From NCBI RefSeq assembly GCF_000316115.1, contig NZ_JH993797.1:1288486-1352485 (forward strand): a stretch of 64,000 nucleotides of DNA, written 5' to 3'. The stretch is from Leptolyngbya sp. PCC 7375. GTDB lineage: Bacteria; Cyanobacteriota; Cyanobacteriia; Phormidesmidales; Phormidesmidaceae. Each line of letters starts with the position of its first letter. Position 1 is the first letter of the stretch. Position numbers and translations under genes: made by a program. Below, piece by piece: positions 16,567 through 26,206 of this stretch. A model generated the notes under the pieces. It saw only the letters and a list, made by a program, of their open reading frames with translations, ran no database searches and had not been told where the DNA came from.

Positions 16567-19332
16567 ATGGTGCAGCGCCTAGCGCATCGCTATCACATCG
16601 ACAAATCTATGGGTCAAGGCGGCTTTGGTACAGTCTTCTTGGCCCACGATGAGCAATTGCCCGGCCATCCTATCTGTGTGGTTAAACAGCTCAATCCCAT
16701 TCACACGGATGCCCTTGAGGTTGCTAAGCGGCTATTTAACCTGGAGGCTGAAACCCTTTACCGGCTGGGGGAACATCCCCAGATACCCAGATTACTCGCC
16801 CACATAGAAGAAGCGGGCGAACTTTACCTGGTACAAGAATATATTCCAGGACAGTCCCTGGCGGACGAATTTGCCCTTGGCCCCATGGCGGTGGAGCAGG
16901 TGATCCAGGATCTGCAAGGTCTGCTGACGGTATTGGCTGCCGTCCATAGCCAGCGGGTCATTCACCGCGATATTAAACCTAGCAATATTTTGCGACGGCA
17001 GGAGCCGGATCAACCCGCAGGTCCGCTAGTGCTGATTGACTTTGGTGCGGTCAAAGCATTGCAAGCGTCACCCAGCCCAGACTTGACCGTTGCCATTGGG
17101 TCTTTGGGCTATATGGCTCCAGAGCAGCAAGCGGCCCGTCCTTGCTTTGGCAGTGATTTATATGGCCTGGGGATGGTGATGCTCCAGGCGCTGTCTGGGC
17201 GGCATCCTATGAGCTTTGGCACCCCTGCTACCTGTGCCCGTGTGGGGGTAAGTGTCCCCCAGGAGCTGGCCCAGTTTATCGATCGGTTGGTGCATTGGGA
17301 CCATCGCGAACGGTATGGGACTGCGGGGGAAGCACTGCAGGTGTTTCAAACGCTATTTGATGGGCTAGAAACATCGGGGGGTGCGTCTGGGTATGGGCCG
17401 ACGGTGTTGCCGACGAGCCCTTTGCCAGGAAAGGAGGCATTAGGTTCAGGCACGTTGGGTTTCTTGGGGTCAACCCAACCTACGTCGCTTTCTCATCGTT
17501 CGGTTGAGGGCATGTCTAACTCCGCTCTTGCCAACTCATACTCCCAACAAACTTACCGGAATCGTCAGGCTCTACTTAATAAGGTGCGCCGCTTCTGGAT
17601 CGAAGGTGTTCTGGATCGCTCTCTCCACGGTCAAGTTTTGTTGAATTTAGGGTTGGAAGAACGGCCCGATGCGATCGCACTTCCCTGGCAAATTACCTAC
17701 GCTACTCCCGGCCAGTCGCCCCAACCTTTGCCAGCAGGTACCCAGGTCAGCCATGTTTTTGATGCCATTGGCGAAGGTCGCACTCTCTTAATTTTGGGTG
17801 AACCAGGAGCTGGCAAAACCACCACACTGCTGAGCCTGACCCGCAAATTGCTCGATCGGGCTGAAGAGCAACAGCGGTTACCGGTGATCTTCAATCTCTC
17901 GTCATGGCGCAGTGGGGCAATTGCCCCATGGCTGGTCAAAGAACTCAACAGCAAATATCAGGTACCTCAGGCCATTGGTCGGCGCTGGGTAGATGAACAA
18001 CAGTTGTTATTGCTGTTAGATGGCCTGGATGAAGTGGCACCTGACCGTCGCACCGCCTGTATCGAGGCTTTGAACCAATTCCATCGAGACTATGGTCCTG
18101 AAATGGTGGTTTGTTGTCGCATGCGTGACTATGAACAACTACCCCAAAAGCTTGAATTTCAGGCCGCTCTTTACCTGCGCCCCCTCACCGATGAACAGAT
18201 TTTAGCGTATCTAAATCGTCCTGAGCAGGGGTTAACGGGCTTAAAATCTCTTTTAGAACAAAATGCCGCTGTTCAAGATGCAACAACGTCTCTGATGGAG
18301 TTGGCCCGTTCGCCACTGATTTTGAATATTATGGTGCTCACCTATCAGGGAGTATCGTCTGACGAGATTTTGCAATTGGGCCATCAGCCGCACCATGGAG
18401 AGTATCAACATCAGTTGTTTGATGCCTATATTCAGCGGATGTTGACCCATCGCCCTGGACACCCTCTCTACAGCACGGCCCAAATCCAGGGCTGGTTAAC
18501 CTCTCTGGCACAGCGCTTGGTGCTCACATCCCAAACTGTTCTTCTCATTGAACGGATTCAACCCGATTGGCTAACACCCAAGCTGAGACGTTGTTATGTG
18601 GTTGGACTGTGGTGTAGCTTTTTTGCGATCGCCACTCTCCTGGGTGCTCAGGTGCTCGCTTGGGACAGGCTACTGTTGGCTGTGGGCTTAGGCAGCCTGA
18701 TTTGTAGCCGCATCTTTGGTGTTTATCGCATCACCCCTGCTGAGACATTGCGCTGGTCCTGGCGACAAGCTCGCAATAACTTGTTGCTGGGGCTTAGTTT
18801 AGGCCCCTTAATCGGCTGGAGTCTCAAAGTGGGCTTCGGGTTTATATTTGGCGACAGCGCTTGTCTTCGTAATGGCACCTGTTTCGCCAACCATAGCTTG
18901 ATCGGTCTGGCGTTTGGGGCCACCCTGGGGCTTACATTTGGCCTGATTCGTGGCTTCAGCGGTAAACGCATAGGCAATACCAGTCGTCCCAATGATGGCA
19001 TTTGGCAATCAGCCCGCAATTCCACCTTATTTGCCCTGATATCCATGGTTACGCTGTACGTACCTGGGGTTCTAATTGGCAATACCAAAGCCTCATTTTG
19101 GGCTGCGACCGGTCTGGCTTTTGGCTTTGCCGCAGGTGGCGGTGAAGCCTTGATCAAACATACCCTGCTCCGAATAATTCTGACCCTGAGTGGCACAACT
19201 CCCTGGAACTACCGTAGGTTTTTGGACTACGCTGCTGATAGCATTTTTCTCCAAAAAGTGGGGGGTGGGTATATCTTTATGCATCGACTCTTGCTTGAGC
19301 ATTTTGCATCTCTTGGGGAAGAGAATAACTAG
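16567..19332 (+). CDS. Serine/threonine kinase fused to NACHT NTPase and membrane domain
   Basis: Three parts follow one another in 921 residues. Residues 1-260 are a Hanks-type kinase: GQGGFGTVF glycine loop, VVKQL lysine near 40, HRDIKPSN near 133, DFGAV near 158, GYMAPEQQ. Residues 405-640 are a NACHT NTPase: LGEPGAGKTTTLLSL Walker A near 411 and QLLLLLDGLDEVAPD Walker B near 485. Residues 675-865 have several transmembrane helices, followed by a C-terminal block PWNYRRFLDYAADSIFLQKV seen in cyanobacterial NACHT proteins. STAND NTPases of this kind act as signal-triggered switches, and many bacterial NACHT proteins are antiphage sensors. All kinase catalytic motifs are intact. The trigger and targets are unknown; a linker rich in S/T/P lies at 265-330. 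It is apparently a single-gene unit. Confidence 0.88.
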   Translation: MVQRLAHRYHIDKSMGQGGFGTVFLAHDEQLPGHPICVVKQLNPIHTDALEVAKRLFNLEAETLYRLGEHPQIPRLLAHIEEAGELYLVQEYIPGQSLADEFALGPMAVEQVIQDLQGLLTVLAAVHSQRVIHRDIKPSNILRRQEPDQPAGPLVLIDFGAVKALQASPSPDLTVAIGSLGYMAPEQQAARPCFGSDLYGLGMVMLQALSGRHPMSFGTPATCARVGVSVPQELAQFIDRLVHWDHRERYGTAGEALQVFQTLFDGLETSGGASGYGPTVLPTSPLPGKEALGSGTLGFLGSTQPTSLSHRSVEGMSNSALANSYSQQTYRNRQALLNKVRRFWIEGVLDRSLHGQVLLNLGLEERPDAIALPWQITYATPGQSPQPLPAGTQVSHVFDAIGEGRTLLILGEPGAGKTTTLLSLTRKLLDRAEEQQRLPVIFNLSSWRSGAIAPWLVKELNSKYQVPQAIGRRWVDEQQLLLLLDGLDEVAPDRRTACIEALNQFHRDYGPEMVVCCRMRDYEQLPQKLEFQAALYLRPLTDEQILAYLNRPEQGLTGLKSLLEQNAAVQDATTSLMELARSPLILNIMVLTYQGVSSDEILQLGHQPHHGEYQHQLFDAYIQRMLTHRPGHPLYSTAQIQGWLTSLAQRLVLTSQTVLLIERIQPDWLTPKLRRCYVVGLWCSFFAIATLLGAQVLAWDRLLLAVGLGSLICSRIFGVYRITPAETLRWSWRQARNNLLLGLSLGPLIGWSLKVGFGFIFGDSACLRNGTCFANHSLIGLAFGATLGLTFGLIRGFSGKRIGNTSRPNDGIWQSARNSTLFALISMVTLYVPGVLIGNTKASFWAATGLAFGFAAGGGEALIKHTLLRIILTLSGTTPWNYRRFLDYAADSIFLQKVGGGYIFMHRLLLEHFASLGEENN

Positions 19333-19435
19333 TCGTCTGCTGCCTTAAGGGAACTCAAAATTCAGAGTTTAGAACTGTCAAAAAAAGATGAATTTTACTC
19401 CCTTTCCTGAAAATTGAACAAAATACTGATATGGT

Positions 19436-19465
19436 GATAAACTGTATGATCTGATACAGTTTATC
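19436..19465. repeat. Perfect 12-bp inverted repeat before a small membrane peptide
   Basis: GATAAACTGTAT (19436-19447) and ATACAGTTTATC (19454-19465) are perfect inverted repeats with a 6-nt centre GATCTG, followed by TTTTA. It could be an AT-rich terminator for the kinase-NACHT gene or an operator in front of the small frame at 19478. Confidence 0.6.
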
Positions 19466-19477
19466 TTTTAATGTCCT

Positions 19478-19561
19478 ATGTATACAACTGCATTGTTGAT
19501 GATAGTTGCACTAGTCATTGTTATTGTTGTTGTTGCTATTATTGGTGCTAAGTTTAGCTGA
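19478..19561 (+). CDS. Putative 27-residue single-span membrane peptide
   Basis: A short frame from ATG 19478 to TGA 19559-19561 encodes 27 residues that are almost entirely hydrophobic in the middle (MIVALVIVIVVVAIIGAKF). It reads as one transmembrane helix with a short basic end. No ribosome-binding site is obvious, and composition alone can produce such frames in AT-rich DNA, so this is tentative. Small membrane peptides of this type are found as type I toxins and as subunits of photosynthetic complexes; I recognise neither here. Confidence 0.35.
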   Translation: MYTTALLMIVALVIVIVVVAIIGAKFS

Positions 19562-19600
19562 CTATTTTAACTACAGGGATTAACACATTGTTGATGTACA

Positions 19601-20245
19601 TTACATCGGTGTTGTCTCTAATAAATATTCAAAGTTTGGAATTTGAGACAACATTTTGATGTCGGAAGCACAGACATTCTGGACAAGGGCAATGCTACGC
19701 TCTCGCTGTTCACTAGGGGGTAGCGCCTTCAGGATATTGACAACAATATCTAATTTAGCGGCTGCCTCCTGCATGTGTTGTCGTATATTTGTCAGTAATT
19801 CTACCTGATTGCCCCTAAGACCTTCCCGAAATTGCTGAATCTCTTGTTGCAATTCTAAAAATTGAGTTTGTGAAGCCGCCTGCTTTTGCAAACGACTTTT
19901 AATGGCAGTTAACACATCTGCACGGGTAAAGGGCTTGGTTAAATAGTCATCTGCCCCCAGTACCATCCCCTGACGCACATCTCCTTTGTTTGCCAGGGCG
20001 GTCAGGAAAATGAAGGGAGTGGCTACGGTTTTGGGTTCCTGACGTAGGGCGCGTAGCACGTCATAGCCATCCAGTTCAGGCATCATGACATCACAGATAA
20101 TTAAATCTGGTAAATGCTCAAAGGCTCCTAGTAAGCCGGTCATGCCATTGTCTGCTCCAACAACGTTGTAGCCTTCTAATGTCAGTAATTCTAAAAGGTT
20201 TGAACGAATTTCTACTTCGTCTTCGATCACTAAAATTTTAATCAT
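19601..20245 (-). CDS. Response regulator (receiver domain, no DNA-binding domain)
   Basis: From ATG 20245 the 214-residue protein starts MIKILVIEDEVEIRSNLLEL and has the full receiver set: acidic ED near residue 8, phospho-acceptor aspartate in DLIICDVMMPELDGYDVLRA, FIFLTA threonine and the YLTKPF lysine. The receiver ends near residue 120. The rest is a helical region (QKQAASQTQFLELQQEIQQF) with no recognisable HTH, so it is probably an output by protein contact. It follows the histidine kinase gene after 61 bp on the same strand, and the pair is very likely a two-component system. A frame extending to 20314 exists but overlaps the kinase stop and lacks a ribosome site. Confidence 0.88.
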   Translation of the reverse strand: MIKILVIEDEVEIRSNLLELLTLEGYNVVGADNGMTGLLGAFEHLPDLIICDVMMPELDGYDVLRALRQEPKTVATPFIFLTALANKGDVRQGMVLGADDYLTKPFTRADVLTAIKSRLQKQAASQTQFLELQQEIQQFREGLRGNQVELLTNIRQHMQEAAAKLDIVVNILKALPPSEQRERSIALVQNVCASDIKMLSQIPNFEYLLETTPM

Positions 20246-20306
20246 TATGTTTTCTCGGGTAGACCTAACATGTTCGACTGATGGATAGATAGATAGATAC
20301 AGAGCC

Positions 20307-22274
20307 CTAGGCACTTATTAGGTTGCCCGAGAACGTGGTTGGGTTACTCAGAGAAACCACAGGCAGCGTAATCACGAACGTCGTTCCTTGACCAACGGTG
20401 CTGTCAACGGTGATCTGTCCATGGTGCAATTCTACGGATTTTTGGATGATGGCCAACCCCAGACCGGTCCCTGAAATTGTGCCAACGTTAGGCCCCCGGA
20501 CAAATGATTCAAATAGTGTCGGACGCGCTGCTTCTGGAATACCAATGCCGTGGTCTTGCACCGATAGGGTCAAATCATGGTCTGTGGTCTCCAGGGTAAC
20601 CAGAATTTCACCACCGCTAGGAGAGTAATTGATGGCATTACTCAACAAATTAGTCAGAATATGCCGCATGAGTTTACGGTCAATTTGATTGGGTGTGTTG
20701 GGCAGGTGCGATCGCAACACCAAACTGTGGCGATCCGTCGTAATTTGCAGTTCTTCAATAATTTCCTGACAAAACTCACTGAGCACCAACGGCTGCGGAT
20801 TAAACTCCATCCGACCAGCCTCCACTTTGTTGATTAATAGCACATCATTTAATAGCTCAGTCATATGGGTGGCAGCTGTTTGAATTTTTTGTAAATACTG
20901 ATGTTGCTTAGTAATCTCCCACTGTCCACCATAATATTTCAATAGTTCTGCCGATGACAAAATTGTTGTCAGAGGTGTGCGAAACTCATGGGATGTCATC
21001 GACACAAATCGGGTTTTCATCTCATTGAGTTCTCGTTCTCGCTCCAGGGTGTGGCGAATTTCTGTTTCAATCTGTTTTCGCTTCGTAATGTCACGAAGAA
21101 TTGCCATAACTTCTTGCGGAGAGCTGTTAACAATACGGGCCTCGAAATAACGATTTTCACTGTCAAGGGCTAGCTGAAACTCCAGTACCTCAATTTCTTC
21201 AGTTGCTAATGCCCGCGTAATACATTGCTGCATAGCTGCGGCCACTGGCTGGGGCAGCACATCAGCTAAATGATGCTTTAGGCAAGCACTGGGAGAAAAG
21301 GGCAACGTATGGTGTTTAGGCTCACTAAAATTGACAATCTGACCCTCGTCGCTAATGCGAAACATGGGATCTGGAATGGCATTGAGTAACGCTCGATTAG
21401 TGGCATAGCTAGCCTGCAGAGCTTTTTGTTCTTGTTTTAGATGCTCAGCGGTCGCCAATAGCTGGCTGGTACGCTCCTTGACCTGAGCTTCTAAGCCATC
21501 GTGGAGTGCTTGAAGTTCAGCTTCGGCCCGTTTACGCTCGGTAATATCAACTAAATAACAGCGAATTAGATCGCTCTGGGGAATATAGTGAAATGCCTGT
21601 TCAAAAATCCGATCGCCGACAGCGATATGGCGGACAAATCGTTGTTTTTCCTCGGCCTGAACGGCATCAATCACTCCCTCTAAAATCGGATGGCTGAGTT
21701 TGGCCAAACTAATGGTAGGAAACTGGCTAACGGCAGCCGGGTTGAGGTACGTCAACTCCCCTGTTAGAGCAAGCTCAATAATCGGATGGGAGAACAGTTG
21801 AGGAAACGACGCCAATCGAGCAACGGCAGCATCTTGGGGGCGATCTGATTCAGCCATGAGCGATGAATCTACAGGGGCGGCAATGAGTGTGGCCATATAC
21901 TTTTCCGCTTCATCACTCCCTGAGAGAAGCCACTGCACATCCTCACTATCAGCAGCCGTGTGGTATCGCACCTTCACATTGGCCCCAAACACAATTTCAT
22001 CACCGTGGCGCAGATTACGAGAATCGCAGCGTCGGCCATTGATAAACAAACCGTTAGTGCTAGGTTTTCCCTGTAAATTGCCATCAATAATCTGAAATCC
22101 ATAGTCATCTTCACCAGGATGGGGCACTCGCAATAAAATGGCGTGCTGACGCGAGACTTCTTTAGAATGGAGAACAATTGAGTTGCTGACATCGCGACCA
22201 ATTGATCCAGAATCAGCATATAAATTGACGGCACGCTTTCCCTGGTCGTCTTCGATGATTAAAAGATGTTGCAT
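20307..22274 (-). CDS. FHA-PAS-PAS sensor histidine kinase
   Basis: The 655-residue protein has an N-terminal FHA domain (GSIGRDVSNSIVLHSKEVSR near residue 25, STNGLFINGRRC), a PAS-like region near 165-255, a coiled coil, and a second PAS near 300-395. HisKA follows with the phospho-acceptor in MTSHEFRTPLTTILSSAELL near 425, and the HATPase domain with NLLSNAINYSPSGGEIL, DHGIGIPEAARPTLFESF and GTGLGLAIIQKSV. No transmembrane helix is evident, so sensing is probably cytosolic. FHA binds phosphothreonine, so a Ser/Thr kinase could feed into this system; the kinase-NACHT protein next door is one possible source, which is only an inference. ATG 22274 was chosen over GTG 22280. Confidence 0.9.
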   Translation of the reverse strand: MQHLLIIEDDQGKRAVNLYADSGSIGRDVSNSIVLHSKEVSRQHAILLRVPHPGEDDYGFQIIDGNLQGKPSTNGLFINGRRCDSRNLRHGDEIVFGANVKVRYHTAADSEDVQWLLSGSDEAEKYMATLIAAPVDSSLMAESDRPQDAAVARLASFPQLFSHPIIELALTGELTYLNPAAVSQFPTISLAKLSHPILEGVIDAVQAEEKQRFVRHIAVGDRIFEQAFHYIPQSDLIRCYLVDITERKRAEAELQALHDGLEAQVKERTSQLLATAEHLKQEQKALQASYATNRALLNAIPDPMFRISDEGQIVNFSEPKHHTLPFSPSACLKHHLADVLPQPVAAAMQQCITRALATEEIEVLEFQLALDSENRYFEARIVNSSPQEVMAILRDITKRKQIETEIRHTLERERELNEMKTRFVSMTSHEFRTPLTTILSSAELLKYYGGQWEITKQHQYLQKIQTAATHMTELLNDVLLINKVEAGRMEFNPQPLVLSEFCQEIIEELQITTDRHSLVLRSHLPNTPNQIDRKLMRHILTNLLSNAINYSPSGGEILVTLETTDHDLTLSVQDHGIGIPEAARPTLFESFVRGPNVGTISGTGLGLAIIQKSVELHHGQITVDSTVGQGTTFVITLPVVSLSNPTTFSGNLISA

Positions 22275-22401
22275 ACCCACAGACTGGTTTTGTTCAGATC
22301 ACAATAGTTGGCCAAGCATTGGCTTGCCATCAGATTGCCCGATTCTGCAAAGGTAAAAACATGGTATTCCTGTCTAGAACATTTCCCCAACGCTAGGTTT
22401 G

Positions 22402-23095
22402 ATGAGTGATATACACGCCCTTCTCGAAAATTTATGTATGCATCAAAACCATTTTGAAACCAATCTTACCAATGCGAAACACACCATTAAAACATGGCAG
22501 CTTGAGGGAATTTTGCTGGAATGGTATCACTTGGTGCCCGGACCCGCTGGCCCCATTCCCAAACATTGTCATCTAGAGTATCAACTGGGGTTTAGTCAGG
22601 ATACCAACGGAGGGTACTTCTACCGAGGTGGGAGACATCCAGTACCGATGGGGCACTTTAGTCTCCTGCATTCGGGGGAGGTACATGCCACCACTCGTAA
22701 ACGTACCTGGCTCGAAATGTCTCAATCAGCTGATCCAACGGCATGCAGAACAACACGTTGTACCCCAGACACCTAAGCGAGATCGCCACCGTGTTCAGCA
22801 AGTGCAGGACTATCTGATGGCCCATCTAACTGAAAATGTATCGCTTGATCAACTGGCCAAGTTGGTTGGGCTCAGTTCTTACCACCTGCACCATATCTTT
22901 CAGCAAGAGGTGGGTATGGCCCCACATCAATACCAGATCCAGGCTCGGGTTAACCGCGCGAAACAGTTGCTACACCAAGGCTTGTCACTCAGGCAAGTGG
23001 CCGAAGATGCTGGCTTTTCCGATCAAAGTCACCTGACGCGGCAGTTCAAGCGATTTTTGCAGGTGACGCCAGGCCGCTATTTGCGACAAAAATGA
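22402..23095 (+). pseudogene. AraC-family regulator with internal deletion and frameshift
   Basis: The 5' frame (22402-22776) encodes the cupin-type N-terminal sensing domain (HCHLEYQLGFSQDTNGGYFY, VPMGHFSLLHSGEVHAT). The C-terminal part is in another frame up to 23095 and has both AraC helix-turn-helix motifs: VSLDQLAKLVGLSSYHLHHI and LRQVAEDAGFSDQSHLTRQF, ending VTPGRYLRQ. Between them the second half of the sensing domain and the linker are missing, and the frames do not join. So the gene has lost about 80-100 codons near 22700 and cannot make a full regulator. The C-terminal DNA-binding part could still be made from an internal start, but nothing shows that it is. Confidence 0.82.
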
Positions 23096-23200
23096 TCAAA
23101 AACCGCAAGAACGTTCAAGACTTCGATATTAGGGTTTGATATTCTTCGATATCAGGTGGGTCAGAGCTAAGCTTTTCTGTTTGAGCACTATGCTAAACCC

Positions 23201-24515
23201 CTGACTGACTGACACATCTCAGATGCCCCCATTAATATCTCAAGTCCGACATCGTATTGACCGAATACGGGAAAACCAAATCAGGTCATAGTAACGTTGC
23301 TCAGCCTTGTTGGACGCAAAACAAGGGTCTGGGTCTTTGGGCAATAAGGGGACTGGTTTCAGAAGAGTCCGACCTTTGTGAACGACTCCCTTGAGCCACC
23401 GTAAGCCAATTTTGAGATAGCTGAGCCCTCGTCTCCAATGGGTATCCACCTGTTGACGTAAGCCTTCACACTGCACCGCCATGCCTTGAGTGGTGCCGTA
23501 TAACAAGGCAATGGCGGCCACCAAATAGAGACGCTCTAGAGCTTGAGCGGATCGAATGCGAGAGTCTTCGAGTTCAAAGGCTCCTGATTTGCTATCTAAA
23601 AACAACTCCTCAACCCGAAACCGCAAGGCATATTGCCACAACGTTTGTAGACTCGGTGATTCATCCGTAATCACCGCCCAGGATTCCTTCGTCCCTCGCA
23701 CGGTTGCCAAGACTAAATTACATCGATGCTCACCATCTTGCCAGAGCCCCACGTTCTCATAGAGAGTGGCTTCTCCTTTGGGAGGCCACAGCGCTTGTAC
23801 TTCAATGGGATGACGGCATGGGCCGTGGAGATGAACATCACACGCAATGCGCAAACAATAGTGCCAACCACTCGCTTGCAACCAACTCATGAGGTCATGG
23901 TTGGCAAACCCTCGGTCAGCTAACAACATCGTGTTGGGATGCCGACGCAACAGCCAACGGGCACGCCGTAACAAGGGTCGATATTCATCGAACGCAACCA
24001 TGGCACTTTCATGCTCTAATACCCGCCATAGAAGTGGTACCGCTCGTCCACAACACACAACCGACAGGTGAATCATACAATAGCGATTCCACAGCATGGT
24101 CGTATCCAATGCTAGATAGAGTCGATGAGCCCGCCAGTTGGTGAGCGCTAACAACACCAGCGGCAGATACAACCCCTTGACATCAATGAATCGGTTGATG
24201 AAAAAGCGATGCCACCGACGTTCAAAGCTCTGGGCCTGAGTCGCCCGACTGGGGACGTAGGGTTCCCAAGCGGGGAGGCTGAGTTGGCCACTACAGATCA
24301 GGGCACTGACCATCCAAGCCAGTGTTTTCAGATGCCGGAGGTCTTTGTAACGGCTATGTTGACGCAGGAAGGGCAACAATTGATCATACAGTTGGGTAGA
24401 GGCTGACATGCATATCACGCTGATGGTTTGGTATCTTCAGCTTTGCATGCCCTCTGCCCATTTCCTTGTCGATCCTTATGGATTCTGGGTTACAGGATTT
24501 GTGTCAGGCAGTCAG
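23201..24515 (-). mobile_element. IS4-family insertion sequence, 1,315 bp, 9-bp target duplication
   Basis: The left end CTGACTGACTGACACA (23201-23216) and the right end, read inward, CTGACTGCCTGACACA (24515 to 24500) match in 15 of 16 positions. The 9 bases GCTAAACCC lie directly outside both ends (23192-23200 and 24516-24524), a target duplication of the size expected for IS4-family elements. One transposase gene fills most of the element on the minus strand. The intact duplication and gene indicate a recent insertion into non-coding DNA. Confidence 0.93.
23240..24409 (-). CDS. IS4-family DDE transposase
   Basis: The 389-residue protein starts at ATG 24409 (MSASTQLYDQLLPFLRQHSR). The catalytic residues fit the IS4 family: YLALDTTMLWNRY for the first D, NTMLLADRGFANHDLM for the second, and RFRVEELFLDSKSGAFELED for the Y/R...E...K region. 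It is full length and undisturbed. It lies wholly within the inverted repeats at 23201 and 24515. Confidence 0.9.
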   Translation of the reverse strand: MSASTQLYDQLLPFLRQHSRYKDLRHLKTLAWMVSALICSGQLSLPAWEPYVPSRATQAQSFERRWHRFFINRFIDVKGLYLPLVLLALTNWRAHRLYLALDTTMLWNRYCMIHLSVVCCGRAVPLLWRVLEHESAMVAFDEYRPLLRRARWLLRRHPNTMLLADRGFANHDLMSWLQASGWHYCLRIACDVHLHGPCRHPIEVQALWPPKGEATLYENVGLWQDGEHRCNLVLATVRGTKESWAVITDESPSLQTLWQYALRFRVEELFLDSKSGAFELEDSRIRSAQALERLYLVAAIALLYGTTQGMAVQCEGLRQQVDTHWRRGLSYLKIGLRWLKGVVHKGRTLLKPVPLLPKDPDPCFASNKAEQRYYDLIWFSRIRSIRCRT

Positions 24516-24907
24516 GCTAAACCCTTTGCTCAACCACCCGCATCATTTATTGCAATTATGGAAGAATCTTCTATACATGATCGAGATCGCTTAGTACCTT
24601 GAGTTGGTAATGACTGAGATGGAAAATGACCTGACTCAGTTTTGAGTGATAGTAAAAAATTTGTCCAAATTTATATTCTTTTCTTGTAATAAAAACTTGG
24701 TAACACTGCACACTTACTGGTTACAGTAAGGGGCGTAACCTATGTATTGAGAGATTCCTCCACAGTTGCTTCAGATCTGCTAACGTTACTTTAGGTTGTT
24801 TAAGATCCTTTAATTTTCTAATTGTCGAAAATTGTCGAAGAAAGTGTTTTTTGCATTCACAACAAAATTATTGCAATTTTATCCACCCTTTCAGAGCAAA
24901 GACAGTC
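24516..24907. other. Non-coding region before the RND adaptor gene
   Basis: About 390 bp without a supported gene. After the target duplication the DNA is AT-rich. AATTGTCGAA occurs twice in tandem near 24819-24838, just 70 bp before the adaptor start, and could be a regulator site. A short open frame at 24408-24602 runs across the element end and looks accidental. Confidence 0.45.
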
Positions 24908-26206
24908 ATGGAAACACAATCTGCGATTACACCAACCGCATCGTCTAGTCTTGGCCGTAACCGCCATCGAGGATGGCTCTGGTTATTAGTAGGAGTTCTA
25001 GGACTGGCGGGTGGATGGTTTATATGGAGCCGATTTCAGCAGGATGTAGTACCTGGCGCGATCGCAGCCCAAGCCACCACTGTTGAAACCGAAACAGCGC
25101 GCTCTGCCCCCGTAAAAGAATTCTCAGAATTTGTTGGTGCGCTGGAAGCTCAGGAACGGGTAATGCTGCGGCCTGAAGTTGAGGGTCGTATTACTCAAAT
25201 ACTGGTGACGGCAGGTGATCGGGTGTCAGCGGGGACGCCGATTCTGCAGCTCAGCCCAGACCGTCCCGAAGCGGTTGTCAGTGGAGCTATTGCTGACATT
25301 GAAGTGGCTCGCGCCTCACGCAGTGCAGCCCAGGCAGAAATTTTAGAGGCAGAAGCGGATCGGGATAGTGCTATCGCTGAACGGGCGTTGCAGGACACTG
25401 AATATAAGCGTACGCAATCTTTAGTAGATGCGGGAGCTCTGGCGCAGCAGTCGTTGGACCAGGTGGCACGAAATCGGGATGTTGCGATCGCAGCCCTGGC
25501 AGCAGCCGAGCGTCGTATTCAAACTGCCCGTGCCAACCTGGCAGAAGCCCGTGCCTCTTTAAGCCGAGCAGAATCCAATGCTGCTGTTGCCACTGAAGAC
25601 CTATCCGACTATCAGGTTGTCGCCCCCATCAATGGAGTTGTTGGTGACTTACCCGTCAAAGTCGGTGACTACGTCAACATCGGACAGATGATCACAACCC
25701 TGACCAGCAATCAAACGATGGATCTGCGTCTCTCGATTCCGGTAGAACGTAGCAACGAGCTGCGAGCCGGTTTACCCGTAGAACTTCGCACCCAGGAAGG
25801 GTTAGACCCCTTAGTAACAGGGCGCATCAGCTTTGTCGCCGAGCGGGTGGAAGCAGGAGCCCAGTCCATCCTGGCTAAGGCAAGTTTCCCTAACCCCGAT
25901 GGACAACTGCGGGATGAACAGTTTGTTCGCGCCAGCGTTGTCTGGGATGAATCTCCTGGTGTTATGGTATCCACCACCGCCATTTCCCGCGTTGGTGGCC
26001 AGAGTTTTATTTTTGTAATGGAATCTTCCCCAGAGGCCGACAGCGAATTTATCGCCGTTCAGCGCCCAGTCCAGCTTGGTACCATAGAAGATAATCGCTA
26101 TCATATCGTCAGTGGTGTCAGCCCAGGAGAAACCGTTATTACCGCCGGTATTTTACGCTTATCCGACGGTGCTCCAGTTACCTCTGAAAACTCTGCAGCT
26201 CAGTAA
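24908..26206 (+). CDS. RND efflux periplasmic adaptor (HlyD/AcrA type)
   Basis: The protein is a membrane fusion protein that links an inner-membrane RND pump to an outer-membrane channel. It has an N-terminal anchor (WLWLLVGVLGLAGGWFIW), the lipoyl-like half EFVGALEAQERVMLRPEVEG and RITQILVTAGDRVSAGTPIL, a long alpha-hairpin (ARASRSAAQAEILEAEADRD), the second lipoyl half VVAPINGVVGDLPVKVGDYV and a beta-barrel. It begins at ATG 24908, giving 432 residues; an upstream TTG at 24851 has no support. It heads the operon adaptor, GUN4-domain gene, RND pump. Confidence 0.93.
   Translation: METQSAITPTASSSLGRNRHRGWLWLLVGVLGLAGGWFIWSRFQQDVVPGAIAAQATTVETETARSAPVKEFSEFVGALEAQERVMLRPEVEGRITQILVTAGDRVSAGTPILQLSPDRPEAVVSGAIADIEVARASRSAAQAEILEAEADRDSAIAERALQDTEYKRTQSLVDAGALAQQSLDQVARNRDVAIAALAAAERRIQTARANLAEARASLSRAESNAAVATEDLSDYQVVAPINGVVGDLPVKVGDYVNIGQMITTLTSNQTMDLRLSIPVERSNELRAGLPVELRTQEGLDPLVTGRISFVAERVEAGAQSILAKASFPNPDGQLRDEQFVRASVVWDESPGVMVSTTAISRVGGQSFIFVMESSPEADSEFIAVQRPVQLGTIEDNRYHIVSGVSPGETVITAGILRLSDGAPVTSENSAAQ

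Noticed and set aside
24408..24602. 64-residue frame across the right end of the IS4 element
   Set aside because: It spans the element boundary and target duplication, so it cannot be an original gene.
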